A DNA stretch of 46,127 nucleotides from CAZABP01 sp964483245. GTDB lineage: Bacteria > Planctomycetota > UBA1135 > UBA2386. The stretch's first letter is position 1, and each line of letters begins with the position of its first letter. A program made the translations under genes and the position numbers. Shown in pieces: positions 36,587 through 45,772 of the stretch. The stretch covers positions 1-46,127 of the forward strand of contig CAZABP010000038.1 in NCBI GenBank assembly GCA_964483245.1. The letters are read 5' to 3'. The notes below the pieces were generated by a model. The model worked only from the letters and a program-made list of their open reading frames with translations. It did no database searches and had not been told where the DNA came from.

Positions 36587-39190
36587 ATGCCTGCTCCCTC
36601 GTCTCGGCGGGGCTTCTGGCTGCGCTGCGGCCCGACCTTTGCCCTCGCGTCGGCGATCGCCGCCGTGCTTCCCGCGCAGGGGCCGATGCCGGCTCCCAAC
36701 GTCGCACCCCCGGTCCCGGTCCAGATCTTCGATTTCTCGAAGACTCCTGACATCGACCTTCCGACCCCACCGCGCAGCATCCTCAACGAGGCGCCGATGG
36801 GTCGGAACCCCGAGGTCCCGACCGAGGCCAGCCGGCTCCCGCAGCCGGACTCGGCCCCGACGCTCGTCGGGGATCTCGAGAACCAGCCGGCCGCCGGCGC
36901 CTTCACGGTGTTCCGCAACACCAACATGAGCCCCTCCGGCGCGAGCAAGCTGCACCCGGGCGAGCCGACCGCAGTGCAGAACCGTGACTGTGCATTCGGC
37001 ACGGCCAACACGTACGGCTCGCTGTCGATCGACAGCGGCGTGACCTGGACGCATGTCAATCCGTACACGAAGTTCCCGGCCAGCGATGGCGGCGTCTGCT
37101 GCGACCAGCGCACGCTGTACATCCCGTCGATCGATTGCACGGTCTGGCTGATCCAGTACCGCTATAGCGCCACGACCGGTCGCGGGGGTTTCCGCCTCGC
37201 AGTCGCGCAAGGCCGCAACAATCTCAAGAACGGCATCTGGGCCTCGAGCTACCGCAACACTGGCAACTTCTCGCTGCTGCCGGCGAACACCTGGTTCGAC
37301 TTCCCGGACATGGCCTACTCGTCCGGCCGGCTCTACATCGCGTTCAACGTCTACAACGCGTCGAGCCAGTACGTGAACAGCATCGTCATGCGCCAGGACC
37401 TGGCGACGGTCGCGACCGGTGGCGGTGGGTCGTTCTACTACTACCTGCGCTCCGGCGGCTCCGGTCCGATGGGCGGCTCGTCGTACCGCTTCACGCAGTG
37501 CGGGCTGAATCCGCAGACGGTCATGCTGTTCGCGTCGCACAACTCGACCGCCAGCACGCGCGTGTTCCGCTGGGCTGATGGCGCCGCGGCGAGCGCGGCA
37601 CGCGATGCCGACGTCAACGTAGCGGTGCCGAGCTGGGTCAGCTCGACATCGACCGCGCCACGCCCGAGCGGCACCAACAACTGGATCGGCTTCGACGATC
37701 ACCGGATCGCGTCCGGCTATCTGGCCGGGACCGAAGCGGGCTTCCTATGGACGTCGAACGTCAACGGCGCAGGCCGGCCGGCGCCGTACGTGCGCGTGCT
37801 GCGGGTCAATGCCTCCACCCGCGCCGTCATCGCCAACGACGACATCTTCAGCTCGTCCTCGACGCAGTGCTGGAGCTATCCAGCCGTCAGCACCAATGCG
37901 TCGGGCCACAAGGGCGTGGTCATGTCGTACAGCAGCACCACGACGCAGTTGACGACGGTCGGCCTGCTGGTCGATCCGTACAAGCCGAATTGGTTCGGCC
38001 AGACGCTGTACCTCCTCGGCAGCGGCACGGCCGGCGCACCCAGCGCACGCTGGGGCGACTACCACCAGGTGACGCGTCACCCGACGAACAGCAACACGTT
38101 CATCGGCAGCGCGATGCGCCAGCTCAACAGCAGCACTTCGACCGCGAACCGGGCGGACCAGTACGTCTGGTTCGGCCGTGACGATTACACGCCGACCTGG
38201 GTCGCGCTGAACATCAACAGCGTCGGTGCGGCGTCGATTCCGTTCACGATCGACGTGACGGATCGTACCGGCCTCAAGAACGGCACGACCAACACGACGC
38301 GTTCGTTCACCCCGTACCAGGGCTACGCGATCACGGTCAACAAGGTCCAGGGATCCAACCTCTGGGACTCGTTCAGTGGGGTCTACGGCAGCGGAGCGAC
38401 GTCGACGACCTCGACGACCGCGACGTTGACCGTGCCCGACATCCAGACCGCCGCCGACACGGTCAACATCAACTTCGTGGCGCGCCGTACGTTGACCGTG
38501 CAGAGCGTGGTCCCCACGAACGTGCCGATCACGGTCAGCGTCGCTGACTACTTCGGCGCGCAGAACGGCAACACCAACTTCACGCGTGCATACAAGCACG
38601 GTCAGGCACTGGTGCTGACTGCCCCTGCGACGGCTGGGAGCCCGACGCGCTCGTTCCGTCGCTGGGTGCTCGACCGCGTCGCGCAGAGCTCAGGCGTGCG
38701 GACGCTGAACGTGACGATGTCGGCGAACCGGACTGCCGTGGCCGAGTACGGCTTCTTCACCACAGGGACCGTGACGTCACTTGGCACCTCGTGCGGCGGA
38801 CCCGCGGTCGGCCACACGGCCGGCAACTCGACGCCGGAGATCGGCGAGACGCAGATCTACAACTTCACTGGCGGCACGCCGAACCTCGCGCTCGGTGCGT
38901 GGTGCATCATCGGTTGGAGCAACACGAACTGGTCCGGCATCCCGCTGCCGCTCAAGCTCGACTTCCTGCAGATGACCGGCTGCACCGCCTACATCGACCA
39001 CTGGCTCGTGCTGCCGCGGCCGACGAATGCGCTCGGCGACGCCACGGTGTCGCTCGGGATCATCAACGACTCCGCGTTCATCGGGATCTCGTTCTACTCG
39101 CAGTACATGGCCCGCAAGGCCGTGAACCCTGCGGGGCTGATCGCGACGAACTATCTGCGCCATCGCATCGGCGGCTGGGACGTCCGCTGA
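36587..39190 (+). CDS. Large secreted protein, second copy of a tandem pair
   Basis: An 867-residue paralogue of the protein at 33815, with the same layout: signal peptide (MPAPSSRRGFWLRCG, then FALASAIAAVLPAQ), Pro-rich segment, sialidase-like propeller (SLSIDSGVTWTHVNPYTK), two Ig-like repeats and the C-terminal module. The last 440 nt differ from those of copy 1 at roughly 4 percent of positions by eye, while the middle is more divergent. The C-terminal 140 residues are identical except for one residue near the end (HTI versus HRI). AAGGA seven bases before the ATG supports the start. The function is probably the same type as that of copy 1. Confidence 0.85.
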   Translation: MPAPSSRRGFWLRCGPTFALASAIAAVLPAQGPMPAPNVAPPVPVQIFDFSKTPDIDLPTPPRSILNEAPMGRNPEVPTEASRLPQPDSAPTLVGDLENQPAAGAFTVFRNTNMSPSGASKLHPGEPTAVQNRDCAFGTANTYGSLSIDSGVTWTHVNPYTKFPASDGGVCCDQRTLYIPSIDCTVWLIQYRYSATTGRGGFRLAVAQGRNNLKNGIWASSYRNTGNFSLLPANTWFDFPDMAYSSGRLYIAFNVYNASSQYVNSIVMRQDLATVATGGGGSFYYYLRSGGSGPMGGSSYRFTQCGLNPQTVMLFASHNSTASTRVFRWADGAAASAARDADVNVAVPSWVSSTSTAPRPSGTNNWIGFDDHRIASGYLAGTEAGFLWTSNVNGAGRPAPYVRVLRVNASTRAVIANDDIFSSSSTQCWSYPAVSTNASGHKGVVMSYSSTTTQLTTVGLLVDPYKPNWFGQTLYLLGSGTAGAPSARWGDYHQVTRHPTNSNTFIGSAMRQLNSSTSTANRADQYVWFGRDDYTPTWVALNINSVGAASIPFTIDVTDRTGLKNGTTNTTRSFTPYQGYAITVNKVQGSNLWDSFSGVYGSGATSTTSTTATLTVPDIQTAADTVNINFVARRTLTVQSVVPTNVPITVSVADYFGAQNGNTNFTRAYKHGQALVLTAPATAGSPTRSFRRWVLDRVAQSSGVRTLNVTMSANRTAVAEYGFFTTGTVTSLGTSCGGPAVGHTAGNSTPEIGETQIYNFTGGTPNLALGAWCIIGWSNTNWSGIPLPLKLDFLQMTGCTAYIDHWLVLPRPTNALGDATVSLGIINDSAFIGISFYSQYMARKAVNPAGLIATNYLRHRIGGWDVR

Positions 39191-39220
39191 CCGCGGCGTC
39201 TCCCCGCGAAACAGCGCACG

Positions 39221-39252
39221 CGGGCCGGCCTGGCATCGACCAGGTCGGCCCG
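39221..39252 (+). terminator. Intrinsic terminator after the secreted twin pair
   Basis: CGGGCCGGCCTGG (39221-39233) and CCAGGTCGGCCCG (39240-39252) form a 13-bp stem with one G-U pair and a 6-nt loop, followed by TCTTGCTGT. It lies 30 nt after the stop of the second twin. Confidence 0.75.
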
Positions 39253-39390
39253 TCTTGCTGTACCCCCGGTGCGAACGAGCGGTTTTCTGGGTCGGGGTGC
39301 GACACGGGCCTACGCTTGCAGGACTAGGGACATCCACACAGAATCCCTACTCCCTGCCTCGACTCACCCTCCCTACTCAGAGGATCACCC

Positions 39391-42288
39391 ATGCGACTCA
39401 CGTACGCAGGGGCGGCGCTGCTCGGCCTCGCTCCATTGTTCGCCCAGGAAGGAACCGCCCCGGACACGAACCAGAACCGTCCGGAATCCGCGGTCAGCAA
39501 GGCCTGGCGCCAGTTCCAGCAGGACCACGGCTCCTGGCAGGTGGAATGGAACGCGGCGACCGGCACTCCCAGCGCGATCTGGGGCCCCGGACTGCGCCTC
39601 GCCCAACGCCGGATCGATGAGCTAGGAGACGCGCGCACGTTCGCCGAGGCGACGCTGCAGCGTTACGAGCAGCTGCTCGGCCGCGGCGGCTCGACGTTCG
39701 TCGAGCGGATCGGTCAGAAGGTCCGCCACGTCCACGTGTTCGTCTACGACCAGCTGTGGAACGGCCTCGAGGTCATCTCCGGCCGCGCCGACATCCGCAT
39801 CCACGACGTCGGCGTCCTCTCGCTGCTCGGCTCGCGCGCCGTCGCGATCCCGGCCAACTTCAATCCGAACCCGGCGATCAGCGCCGACGCCGCGCTCGCG
39901 ATCGCATACCGCGAAGCCGGCGCCACCCCGGCCGCCGGCCCGCTCGCGCAGCAGCCGGATGTCCGCCTCGTGATCTGGGCCGACACCGAGCTCACGATGC
40001 CGACCACCCCGCGCCTGGCGTGGGAAGTCCGCATCGACGCCCCGGTGCAGAAGAAGGAAGGCCGCAGCTACGTCGACGCCCGCACCGGCCAGGTGCTGCA
40101 GTACCGCAACGACCTGCACGAGTGCTTCGCCGGCTGCGGTCACGACACCGCGGCAACGGCCACGCTCGACACGGCAGCCCTCGCGCGTGAGCTGCGCGCC
40201 CGCGCCAAGGGCGGCTTCGATGTGCACGTCGAGTACGGCACGCCGATCCCAGGCGCGACCAACGTCGTCGGGACACTGCGTGGCTACGTCAACAACTCGC
40301 TCGACAACCGCCGCGTCCCGTCGCTGCCGACGCTATCGCTGGTCGGTCTGCACAACGTCCGCGTGCGCATCCCGTCGACGAACGCGTTCGCGTACACCAG
40401 CACGAGCGGCGCGTTCGACGTGACGCACGGCGGCACCACGACCGTGCAGATCAACATCGAGTTCACCAATGCCCGCCGGATCGCGGACGTCTACCCGGCC
40501 AGCGGCGGCGGCACGAAGATCGTGCGCAACATCAACGTCACCCCGGGCGTGCCAGTCACGATCACGCTGTTGACCTCCACCGCGGCGGAATTCGACCAGT
40601 CGCAGACGACGACGTACTTCCTGACCAACGGAATCCACGAGTACACCGCCGACCTGGTCGGCGCGAATCTGCCGGGCGCGAGCAACGCCGTCCGCGCGAC
40701 GGTCAACGTCGGGGCGTCCTGCAATGCGACCTACAGCTCCGGCAGCAACCTGATGTCGTTCTACCGGCAGTCCGGCACCTCCGGATCGGCCTGCGTCAAC
40801 ACCGGCTACCAGACGGTCGTCCAGCACGAGTGGGGCCACGGTCTCGACAACTGGTACGGCGGCATCTCGCAGACCGACGGCCTGTCGGAAGGCTGGGGCG
40901 ACATCCTCGGCACCTTCCACAGCGGCCAGCCGCGGCTCGGGCCGAACTTCCGCTACAACGGCACCGACGTTCGCTCGGCGCTGAACACGCGCACGTATCC
41001 CGCCGGTGGCGGCGTCCACCAGCAGGGCGAGACCTGGATGGGTTGGGCCTGGGACGTCCGGACCAACCTGATCGCCAAGTACGGCAACACGACCGCCGGC
41101 GCCACGATGGCGGCCGAGATCATCATCCCGTCGATCGTCGCCGACGCGACGAATCAGCCGAACGCCGTGCGCGAGGTGTTCCTCCTCGACGACACGGACG
41201 GCAACCTCGGCAACGGCACACCGCACTGCCGGCAGCTGATCGCCGCATGCACGAAGCGCAACCTGCCGGTCCCGGCCGGCACGGCCTGCAGCGGCAGCAC
41301 GGCGCCTTATCTCGTCAGCCCGGCCGCAGCCGTGACCGCCGAGCAGAGCAGCAACAACACGTTCCCGTTCGGCAACTCAGCCACGCACAGCTACATGCAG
41401 GTGCATGGCGATCTGCGTGGCAAGGCGAAGTCGATCACCGGGATCAACTTCCGCAAGGACGGCGTGACGAGCTCCGGCGGCGGGCCGAAGACGATCACGC
41501 TGCAGATGTACTTCGGCAACGGCAACTACGACACGTTCGGCAACAACTTCCTGGCCAACTACATCGGCGCGCGCACGCTGGTCCGCAGCGGCACGGTGTC
41601 GATGCCCGGCTGGGTCGGGGCACCGCCGTCGGCGCCGACCGGGTTCAGCTTCCGGATCCCGACGACGTCGGCCTATGCCTGGGCCGGCGCCAATGACTTC
41701 GTGTGGGAAGTCCGCACGACCGCGATGAGCGCGACGCACGGGATGTTCGCCGACGCCTTCTCCGGCAACGGCGACACGCTCGCCGGACGCTACAGCGTCT
41801 ACGGGAGCGGGTGCATCGCGACCGGCCAGCGCGCGACGTTCACCGCGACGATGGTGCCGACGACGTCGAAGAAGTTGGACCGCCACACGCTGACCCTCGG
41901 CGCGTTGAACGCGCGGGCGAACTCGTCCTGTGCGTACTGGCTCGGTGTCAAAGCAGCGAACATCCCGGGGCTGTGCGCGCCGATCCAGGTCGACCTGGGC
42001 GGCTGGCTCTACTCCGCGGGAGCCACGTCGGATGCGAGTGGGGACTTCACGCTGCCCACCCTGAGCTGGGGCTACCACCCGGCATGGATCGGATTCACGT
42101 GGTACGGCCAGGCAATCGGCTTCGACGCCGGGCAGGTCCCGTTCCCGCTGATCCTGTCGACCGGTGCGCGGGCTTCGATGCCGGGCCCGGGCGGCACGCA
42201 GATCATCCGGCTCTACAACACGGGCTCGGCGTCGGCGACGACCGGGTCGCTCGGGATCGACTACGGTCTCGTGATCGCGCTCGACTGA
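39391..42288 (+). CDS. Secreted M36 (fungalysin)-like zinc metalloprotease, copy 1
   Basis: A 965-residue exported protein with signal peptide MRLTYAGAALLGLAPLFAQ. Residues of about 90-250 are an FTP/PepSY-type propeptide (VRHVHVFVYDQLWNGLEVIS, then DARTGQVLQYRND) that should act as chaperone and inhibitor. Beta-rich Ig-like segments follow. The catalytic domain has zinc site HEWGH (His479, Glu480, His483) and third ligand Glu500 in GLSEGWGD, followed by QQGETWMGWAWDVR and DDTDGNLGNGTPHC. The end (HTLTLGALNARANSS, IGFTWYGQAIGFDAG) is the recurrent C-terminal module. It is probably a secreted endopeptidase. AGAGGA precedes the ATG. The terminators at 39221 and 42296 flank it as its own unit. 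Confidence 0.9.
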   Translation: MRLTYAGAALLGLAPLFAQEGTAPDTNQNRPESAVSKAWRQFQQDHGSWQVEWNAATGTPSAIWGPGLRLAQRRIDELGDARTFAEATLQRYEQLLGRGGSTFVERIGQKVRHVHVFVYDQLWNGLEVISGRADIRIHDVGVLSLLGSRAVAIPANFNPNPAISADAALAIAYREAGATPAAGPLAQQPDVRLVIWADTELTMPTTPRLAWEVRIDAPVQKKEGRSYVDARTGQVLQYRNDLHECFAGCGHDTAATATLDTAALARELRARAKGGFDVHVEYGTPIPGATNVVGTLRGYVNNSLDNRRVPSLPTLSLVGLHNVRVRIPSTNAFAYTSTSGAFDVTHGGTTTVQINIEFTNARRIADVYPASGGGTKIVRNINVTPGVPVTITLLTSTAAEFDQSQTTTYFLTNGIHEYTADLVGANLPGASNAVRATVNVGASCNATYSSGSNLMSFYRQSGTSGSACVNTGYQTVVQHEWGHGLDNWYGGISQTDGLSEGWGDILGTFHSGQPRLGPNFRYNGTDVRSALNTRTYPAGGGVHQQGETWMGWAWDVRTNLIAKYGNTTAGATMAAEIIIPSIVADATNQPNAVREVFLLDDTDGNLGNGTPHCRQLIAACTKRNLPVPAGTACSGSTAPYLVSPAAAVTAEQSSNNTFPFGNSATHSYMQVHGDLRGKAKSITGINFRKDGVTSSGGGPKTITLQMYFGNGNYDTFGNNFLANYIGARTLVRSGTVSMPGWVGAPPSAPTGFSFRIPTTSAYAWAGANDFVWEVRTTAMSATHGMFADAFSGNGDTLAGRYSVYGSGCIATGQRATFTATMVPTTSKKLDRHTLTLGALNARANSSCAYWLGVKAANIPGLCAPIQVDLGGWLYSAGATSDASGDFTLPTLSWGYHPAWIGFTWYGQAIGFDAGQVPFPLILSTGARASMPGPGGTQIIRLYNTGSASATTGSLGIDYGLVIALD
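39691..40146 (+). repeat. 456-bp block identical to 42906-43361
   Basis: I read no mismatch between these two segments of protease copies 1 and 2, including synonymous positions. The block covers most of the FTP propeptide and stops abruptly at both sides, where the sequences diverge again. Confidence 0.9.
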
Positions 42289-42605
42289 GCACAAACCGGC
42301 TGCCGGCGGACCGCCGGCAGCCGGCGCTTTCGGGGTGCGGCGGGGAGTACCGCGCACGGTGTTCCCTGCTGCGCGCCACCCCTGACCGCACGACGCGTCC
42401 TTCGCATCGGGGCTGCAGCCAGGTGGACGCCCGGGCGGAGCGAGGGGGATCGGCAACCCCATCGGCTCGGGAGGAGCGCACGGGGGAATCGCAGGAGCGT
42501 CGGACCGTGCACGGGGTCTACCCTCCCCTCCCCTTGCCTTGACGGGATCGGCAGTGACGCTGCGCGCACCCTGCCGTTCTCGTAACTCTTCGGAGACCAC
42601 TACCC
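42289..42605. other. Intergenic region between protease copies 1 and 2
   Basis: A 317-nt spacer. It holds the terminator at 42296-42324 and, near its end, an ACCCTGCCG-containing leader (from 42568) that is also found before copy 3 (from 45734). Apparent reading frames here resemble no protein. Confidence 0.6.
42296..42324 (+). terminator. Intrinsic terminator after protease copy 1
   Basis: CCGGCTGCCGGCGG (42296-42309) and its exact reverse complement (42311-42324) form a 14-bp palindromic stem, followed by CGCTTTC. It begins 8 nt after the stop. Confidence 0.75.
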
Positions 42606-42960
42606 ATGCGATTCACGCTCCCAGCAGCGCTGCTGCTAGGTTTCGCTCCACTGTTCGCTCAAGACGGCACTGCGCCCGCATCTGCGCAGCCCGTACAGGA
42701 ATCCCCCGTCGCCCAGGCCTGGCGCCAGTTCCTTCGGGACCACGGCACCTGGCAGGTCGAATGGAACGCGGCGACCGGCACCCCCAGCGCGATCTGGGGC
42801 CCCGGCATGCGGCTGGCCGAGCGTCGGATCGACGAGCTCGGCGATGCCCGGAACTTCGCGCAGGCGACGCTGAACCGCTACGCCCAACTGCTCGGCCGCG
42901 GTGATTCGACGTTCGTCGAGCGGATCGGTCAGAAGGTCCGCCACGTCCACGTGTTCGTCT
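42606..42960 (+). repeat. 355-bp block nearly identical to 45773-46127
   Basis: Comparison by eye with the visible part of copy 3 gives one difference (C at 42651, T at 45818). The block may run on beyond the window end. Confidence 0.9.
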
Positions 42961-45515
42961 ACGACCAGCTGTGGAACGGCCTCGAGGTCATCTCCGGCCG
43001 CGCCGACATCCGCATCCACGACGTCGGCGTCCTCTCGCTGCTCGGCTCGCGCGCCGTCGCGATCCCGGCCAACTTCAATCCGAACCCGGCGATCAGCGCC
43101 GACGCCGCGCTCGCGATCGCATACCGCGAAGCCGGCGCCACCCCGGCCGCCGGCCCGCTCGCGCAGCAGCCGGATGTCCGCCTCGTGATCTGGGCCGACA
43201 CCGAGCTCACGATGCCGACCACCCCGCGCCTGGCGTGGGAAGTCCGCATCGACGCCCCGGTGCAGAAGAAGGAAGGCCGCAGCTACGTCGACGCCCGCAC
43301 CGGCCAGGTGCTGCAGTACCGCAACGACCTGCACGAGTGCTTCGCCGGCTGCGGTCACGACCTGACCACCGCCGCAGCGCTCGACACCGCCGCCCTCGCG
43401 CGTGAGCTCCGCGCCCGCGCCAAGCCGGCCACGCTCGACGCGGTCGTCGAGCCGGGCACCGCAGTCCCGGGCGCGACCAACGTCGTCGGCCTGCTGCGCG
43501 GCTACGTCAACCTGTCGCTCGACAACCGCCGCGTGCCGTCGCTGCCGACGCTGACGCTGCGGCCGCTGAGCGGCGTGCGCGTCACGATTCCGTCGACCGG
43601 TGCCTTCGCGATCACCGACGACAGTGGCAACTTCAACATCACGCACCCGGGCACGACCGCGGTCCAGATCCGGATCGAGTTCGTCAATGCGCGTCACATC
43701 GCCAACATCACGCCAGCGACTGGCTTCGGCACCAAGCTGCTGAGCCTGCCGACCGTGACGCCGGGCACCCCGGCGACGATCACGTTGCTGACCTCCGGCG
43801 CCGCGGAGTACGACCAGTCGCAGACGACGACGCAGCACCTCGTCGACACGGTCCACGAGTACGTCCGTGACCTGGTCGGCGCCAACCTGCCGGCCGCCAG
43901 CAACACGGTGATCTCGACCGTCAACGCGAATGCTGCCTGCAACGCGACCTACAGCTCCGGCAGCAACCTGATGACGTTCTACAAGCAGTCCGGTACCGGC
44001 TCGAGCAACTGCGTCAACACGGCCTACCAGACCGTCGTCCAGCACGAGTGGGGTCACGGCCTCGACCACTGGTACGGCGGCATTTCGCAGACCGACGGCC
44101 TGTCCGAGGGCTGGGGCGACATCATCGGCACATTCCACAGCGGGCAGCCGCGCCTCGGGCCGAACTTCACGTACGCCGGAACCGACGTCCGCTCGGCGCT
44201 GAACACGCGCACCTATCCGGCCGGTGGCGGCGTCCACCAACAGGGTGAGACCTGGATGGGCTGGGCATGGGACGTCCGCACCAACCTGATCGCCAAGTAC
44301 GGCAACACGGCGGTCGGCGCGATGATGGCGGCGGAGATCATCATCCCGTCGATCGTGGCCGACGCGATCAACCAGCCGGACGCGGTGCGTCAGGTCTATC
44401 TGCTCGACGACACCGACGGCAACCTCGCCAACGGCACGCCGCACTGCATCCAGCTGAATGCTGCCTGCATCAAGCGCGCGCTGCCGATCCCGGCCGGCCT
44501 CTCGTGCAGCGGCACGACGACGCCGTACCTGGTCAGCCCGACGCAGGCCCTGGCGGCCGAGCAGAACAGCAACAACACGTTCCCGTTCGGCAGCAGCGCC
44601 ACACACACCTACATGCAGGTGCACGGCGATCTGCGCGGGAAGGTCAAGACGATCACCGGAATGAACTTCCGTCGTGACGGCACGCTCGCCGCGAACGCCA
44701 GCTACACCGGCAAGACGATCACGCTGCAGATGTACTTCGGGCCGGGCAGCTACGAGTCGTTCGGCACGAACTACCTCGCCAACTACACCGGCGCGCGCAC
44801 GCTCGTGCGCAGTGGCTCGGTCGCGATGCCCGGCTGGACCGCGGCGCCGCCGTCGGCACCGGCAGGTTTCAGCTTCCGGATCCCGACGACGTCGCCGTAC
44901 GCCTGGAACGGCGCCGCCGACTTCCTGTGGGAGATCCGCACGACCGCGATGACGGCGTCGAACTCGCTGTATGCCGATGCCGTCAGCGGCACCGGCGACA
45001 CTGGCAACGGCCGCTACTCGACCTACGGGACCGGCTGCATCGCAACCGGGCAGACCTCGACCTTCGCGGCCACGTTCGGCGCGACGACGTCGAAGAAAGC
45101 CAACCAGCACACGCTGACCCTCGGTGGTTTGCGCGCGCGGGCGAACAACTCGGTCGCGTTCTGGCTCGCGGTCAACTCGGCCAACATCCCCGGCCTGTGC
45201 GCGCCGATCCAGGTCGACCTGGGTGGCTGGCTCTATTCGGCGGGCACGACCTCCGATGCCAGCGGCAACTTCACGCTGCCGGTGCTGAGCTGGGCGTACA
45301 ACCCGGCGTGGATCGGGTTCAACTGGTACGGCCAGGCGATCGGCTTCGATGCCGGCAAGAGCCCGTTCCCGCTGATCCTGTCGACCGGCGCACGCATCGC
45401 GATGCCGGCCCCGGCCGGGATCCAGATCGGTCGCCTCTACAACACGAGCAGCGGCTCGGCGACGACCGGGACGCTTGGGATCGACTACGGTCTCGTGATC
45501 GGTCTCGACGGCTGA
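42606..45515 (+). CDS. Secreted M36 (fungalysin)-like zinc metalloprotease, copy 2
   Basis: A 969-residue paralogue of the protein at 39391 with the same order: signal peptide MRFTLPAALLLGFAPLFAQ, FTP propeptide, Ig-like segments, zinc site HEWGH (His480, Glu481, His484) with Glu501 in GLSEGWGD, DDTDGNLANGTPHC, and the C-terminal module ending in LGIDYGLVIGLDG. Between the propeptide and the catalytic domain the sequence differs clearly from copy 1 (for example LRPLSGVRVTIPSTGAFAIT), so the enzymes may differ in substrate or in surface properties. The leader shares its last 35 nt or so with copy 3. Both its propeptide and its 5' end take part in near-identical repeats. Confidence 0.9.
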   Translation: MRFTLPAALLLGFAPLFAQDGTAPASAQPVQESPVAQAWRQFLRDHGTWQVEWNAATGTPSAIWGPGMRLAERRIDELGDARNFAQATLNRYAQLLGRGDSTFVERIGQKVRHVHVFVYDQLWNGLEVISGRADIRIHDVGVLSLLGSRAVAIPANFNPNPAISADAALAIAYREAGATPAAGPLAQQPDVRLVIWADTELTMPTTPRLAWEVRIDAPVQKKEGRSYVDARTGQVLQYRNDLHECFAGCGHDLTTAAALDTAALARELRARAKPATLDAVVEPGTAVPGATNVVGLLRGYVNLSLDNRRVPSLPTLTLRPLSGVRVTIPSTGAFAITDDSGNFNITHPGTTAVQIRIEFVNARHIANITPATGFGTKLLSLPTVTPGTPATITLLTSGAAEYDQSQTTTQHLVDTVHEYVRDLVGANLPAASNTVISTVNANAACNATYSSGSNLMTFYKQSGTGSSNCVNTAYQTVVQHEWGHGLDHWYGGISQTDGLSEGWGDIIGTFHSGQPRLGPNFTYAGTDVRSALNTRTYPAGGGVHQQGETWMGWAWDVRTNLIAKYGNTAVGAMMAAEIIIPSIVADAINQPDAVRQVYLLDDTDGNLANGTPHCIQLNAACIKRALPIPAGLSCSGTTTPYLVSPTQALAAEQNSNNTFPFGSSATHTYMQVHGDLRGKVKTITGMNFRRDGTLAANASYTGKTITLQMYFGPGSYESFGTNYLANYTGARTLVRSGSVAMPGWTAAPPSAPAGFSFRIPTTSPYAWNGAADFLWEIRTTAMTASNSLYADAVSGTGDTGNGRYSTYGTGCIATGQTSTFAATFGATTSKKANQHTLTLGGLRARANNSVAFWLAVNSANIPGLCAPIQVDLGGWLYSAGTTSDASGNFTLPVLSWAYNPAWIGFNWYGQAIGFDAGKSPFPLILSTGARIAMPAPAGIQIGRLYNTSSGSATTGTLGIDYGLVIGLDG
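42906..43361 (+). repeat. 456-bp block identical to 39691-40146
   Basis: Second member of the identical propeptide segment; the offset between copies is 3215 nt. The first 55 nt also match copy 3 (46073-46127). Confidence 0.9.
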
Positions 45516-45528
45516 TCCGCATCGGTCG

Positions 45529-45589
45529 CCGGCCAAAGGCCGGGGACTGTTCCAGCACGGCGTGTCGGGCGACTGCCCCGCACGCCGTG
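45529..45589 (+). terminator. Two hairpins after protease copy 2
   Basis: A small CCGGCC-AAA-GGCCGG hairpin (45529-45543) is followed by a longer one: CACGGCGTG (45556-45564) pairs with CACGCCGTG (45581-45589), with inner GGGC/GCCC, then TGTCGTTT. The second is the better terminator. Confidence 0.65.
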
Positions 45590-45772
45590 TGTCGTTTCAT
45601 GGGGATGGCGGGAAGGTGCGGGGCCACGGCTCCCGGTCGCCACCACCGGGCGCGGTCCTTCCCCCGGGCTTGGCTGCCTCGGCCACCCACTCCCCCCCGT
45701 TGCAGTCGACGGGCGGGCGGTTCCATGCCGCGGACCCTGCCGTACTCGAAACTCCTTCGGAGATCCTTCCCC

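Noticed and set aside
42636..45536. Nearly 1000-codon minus-strand frame opposite protease copy 2
   Set aside because: The same kind of open frame appears in pieces opposite copy 1 and is explained by codon bias of the protease; no start signal or domain.
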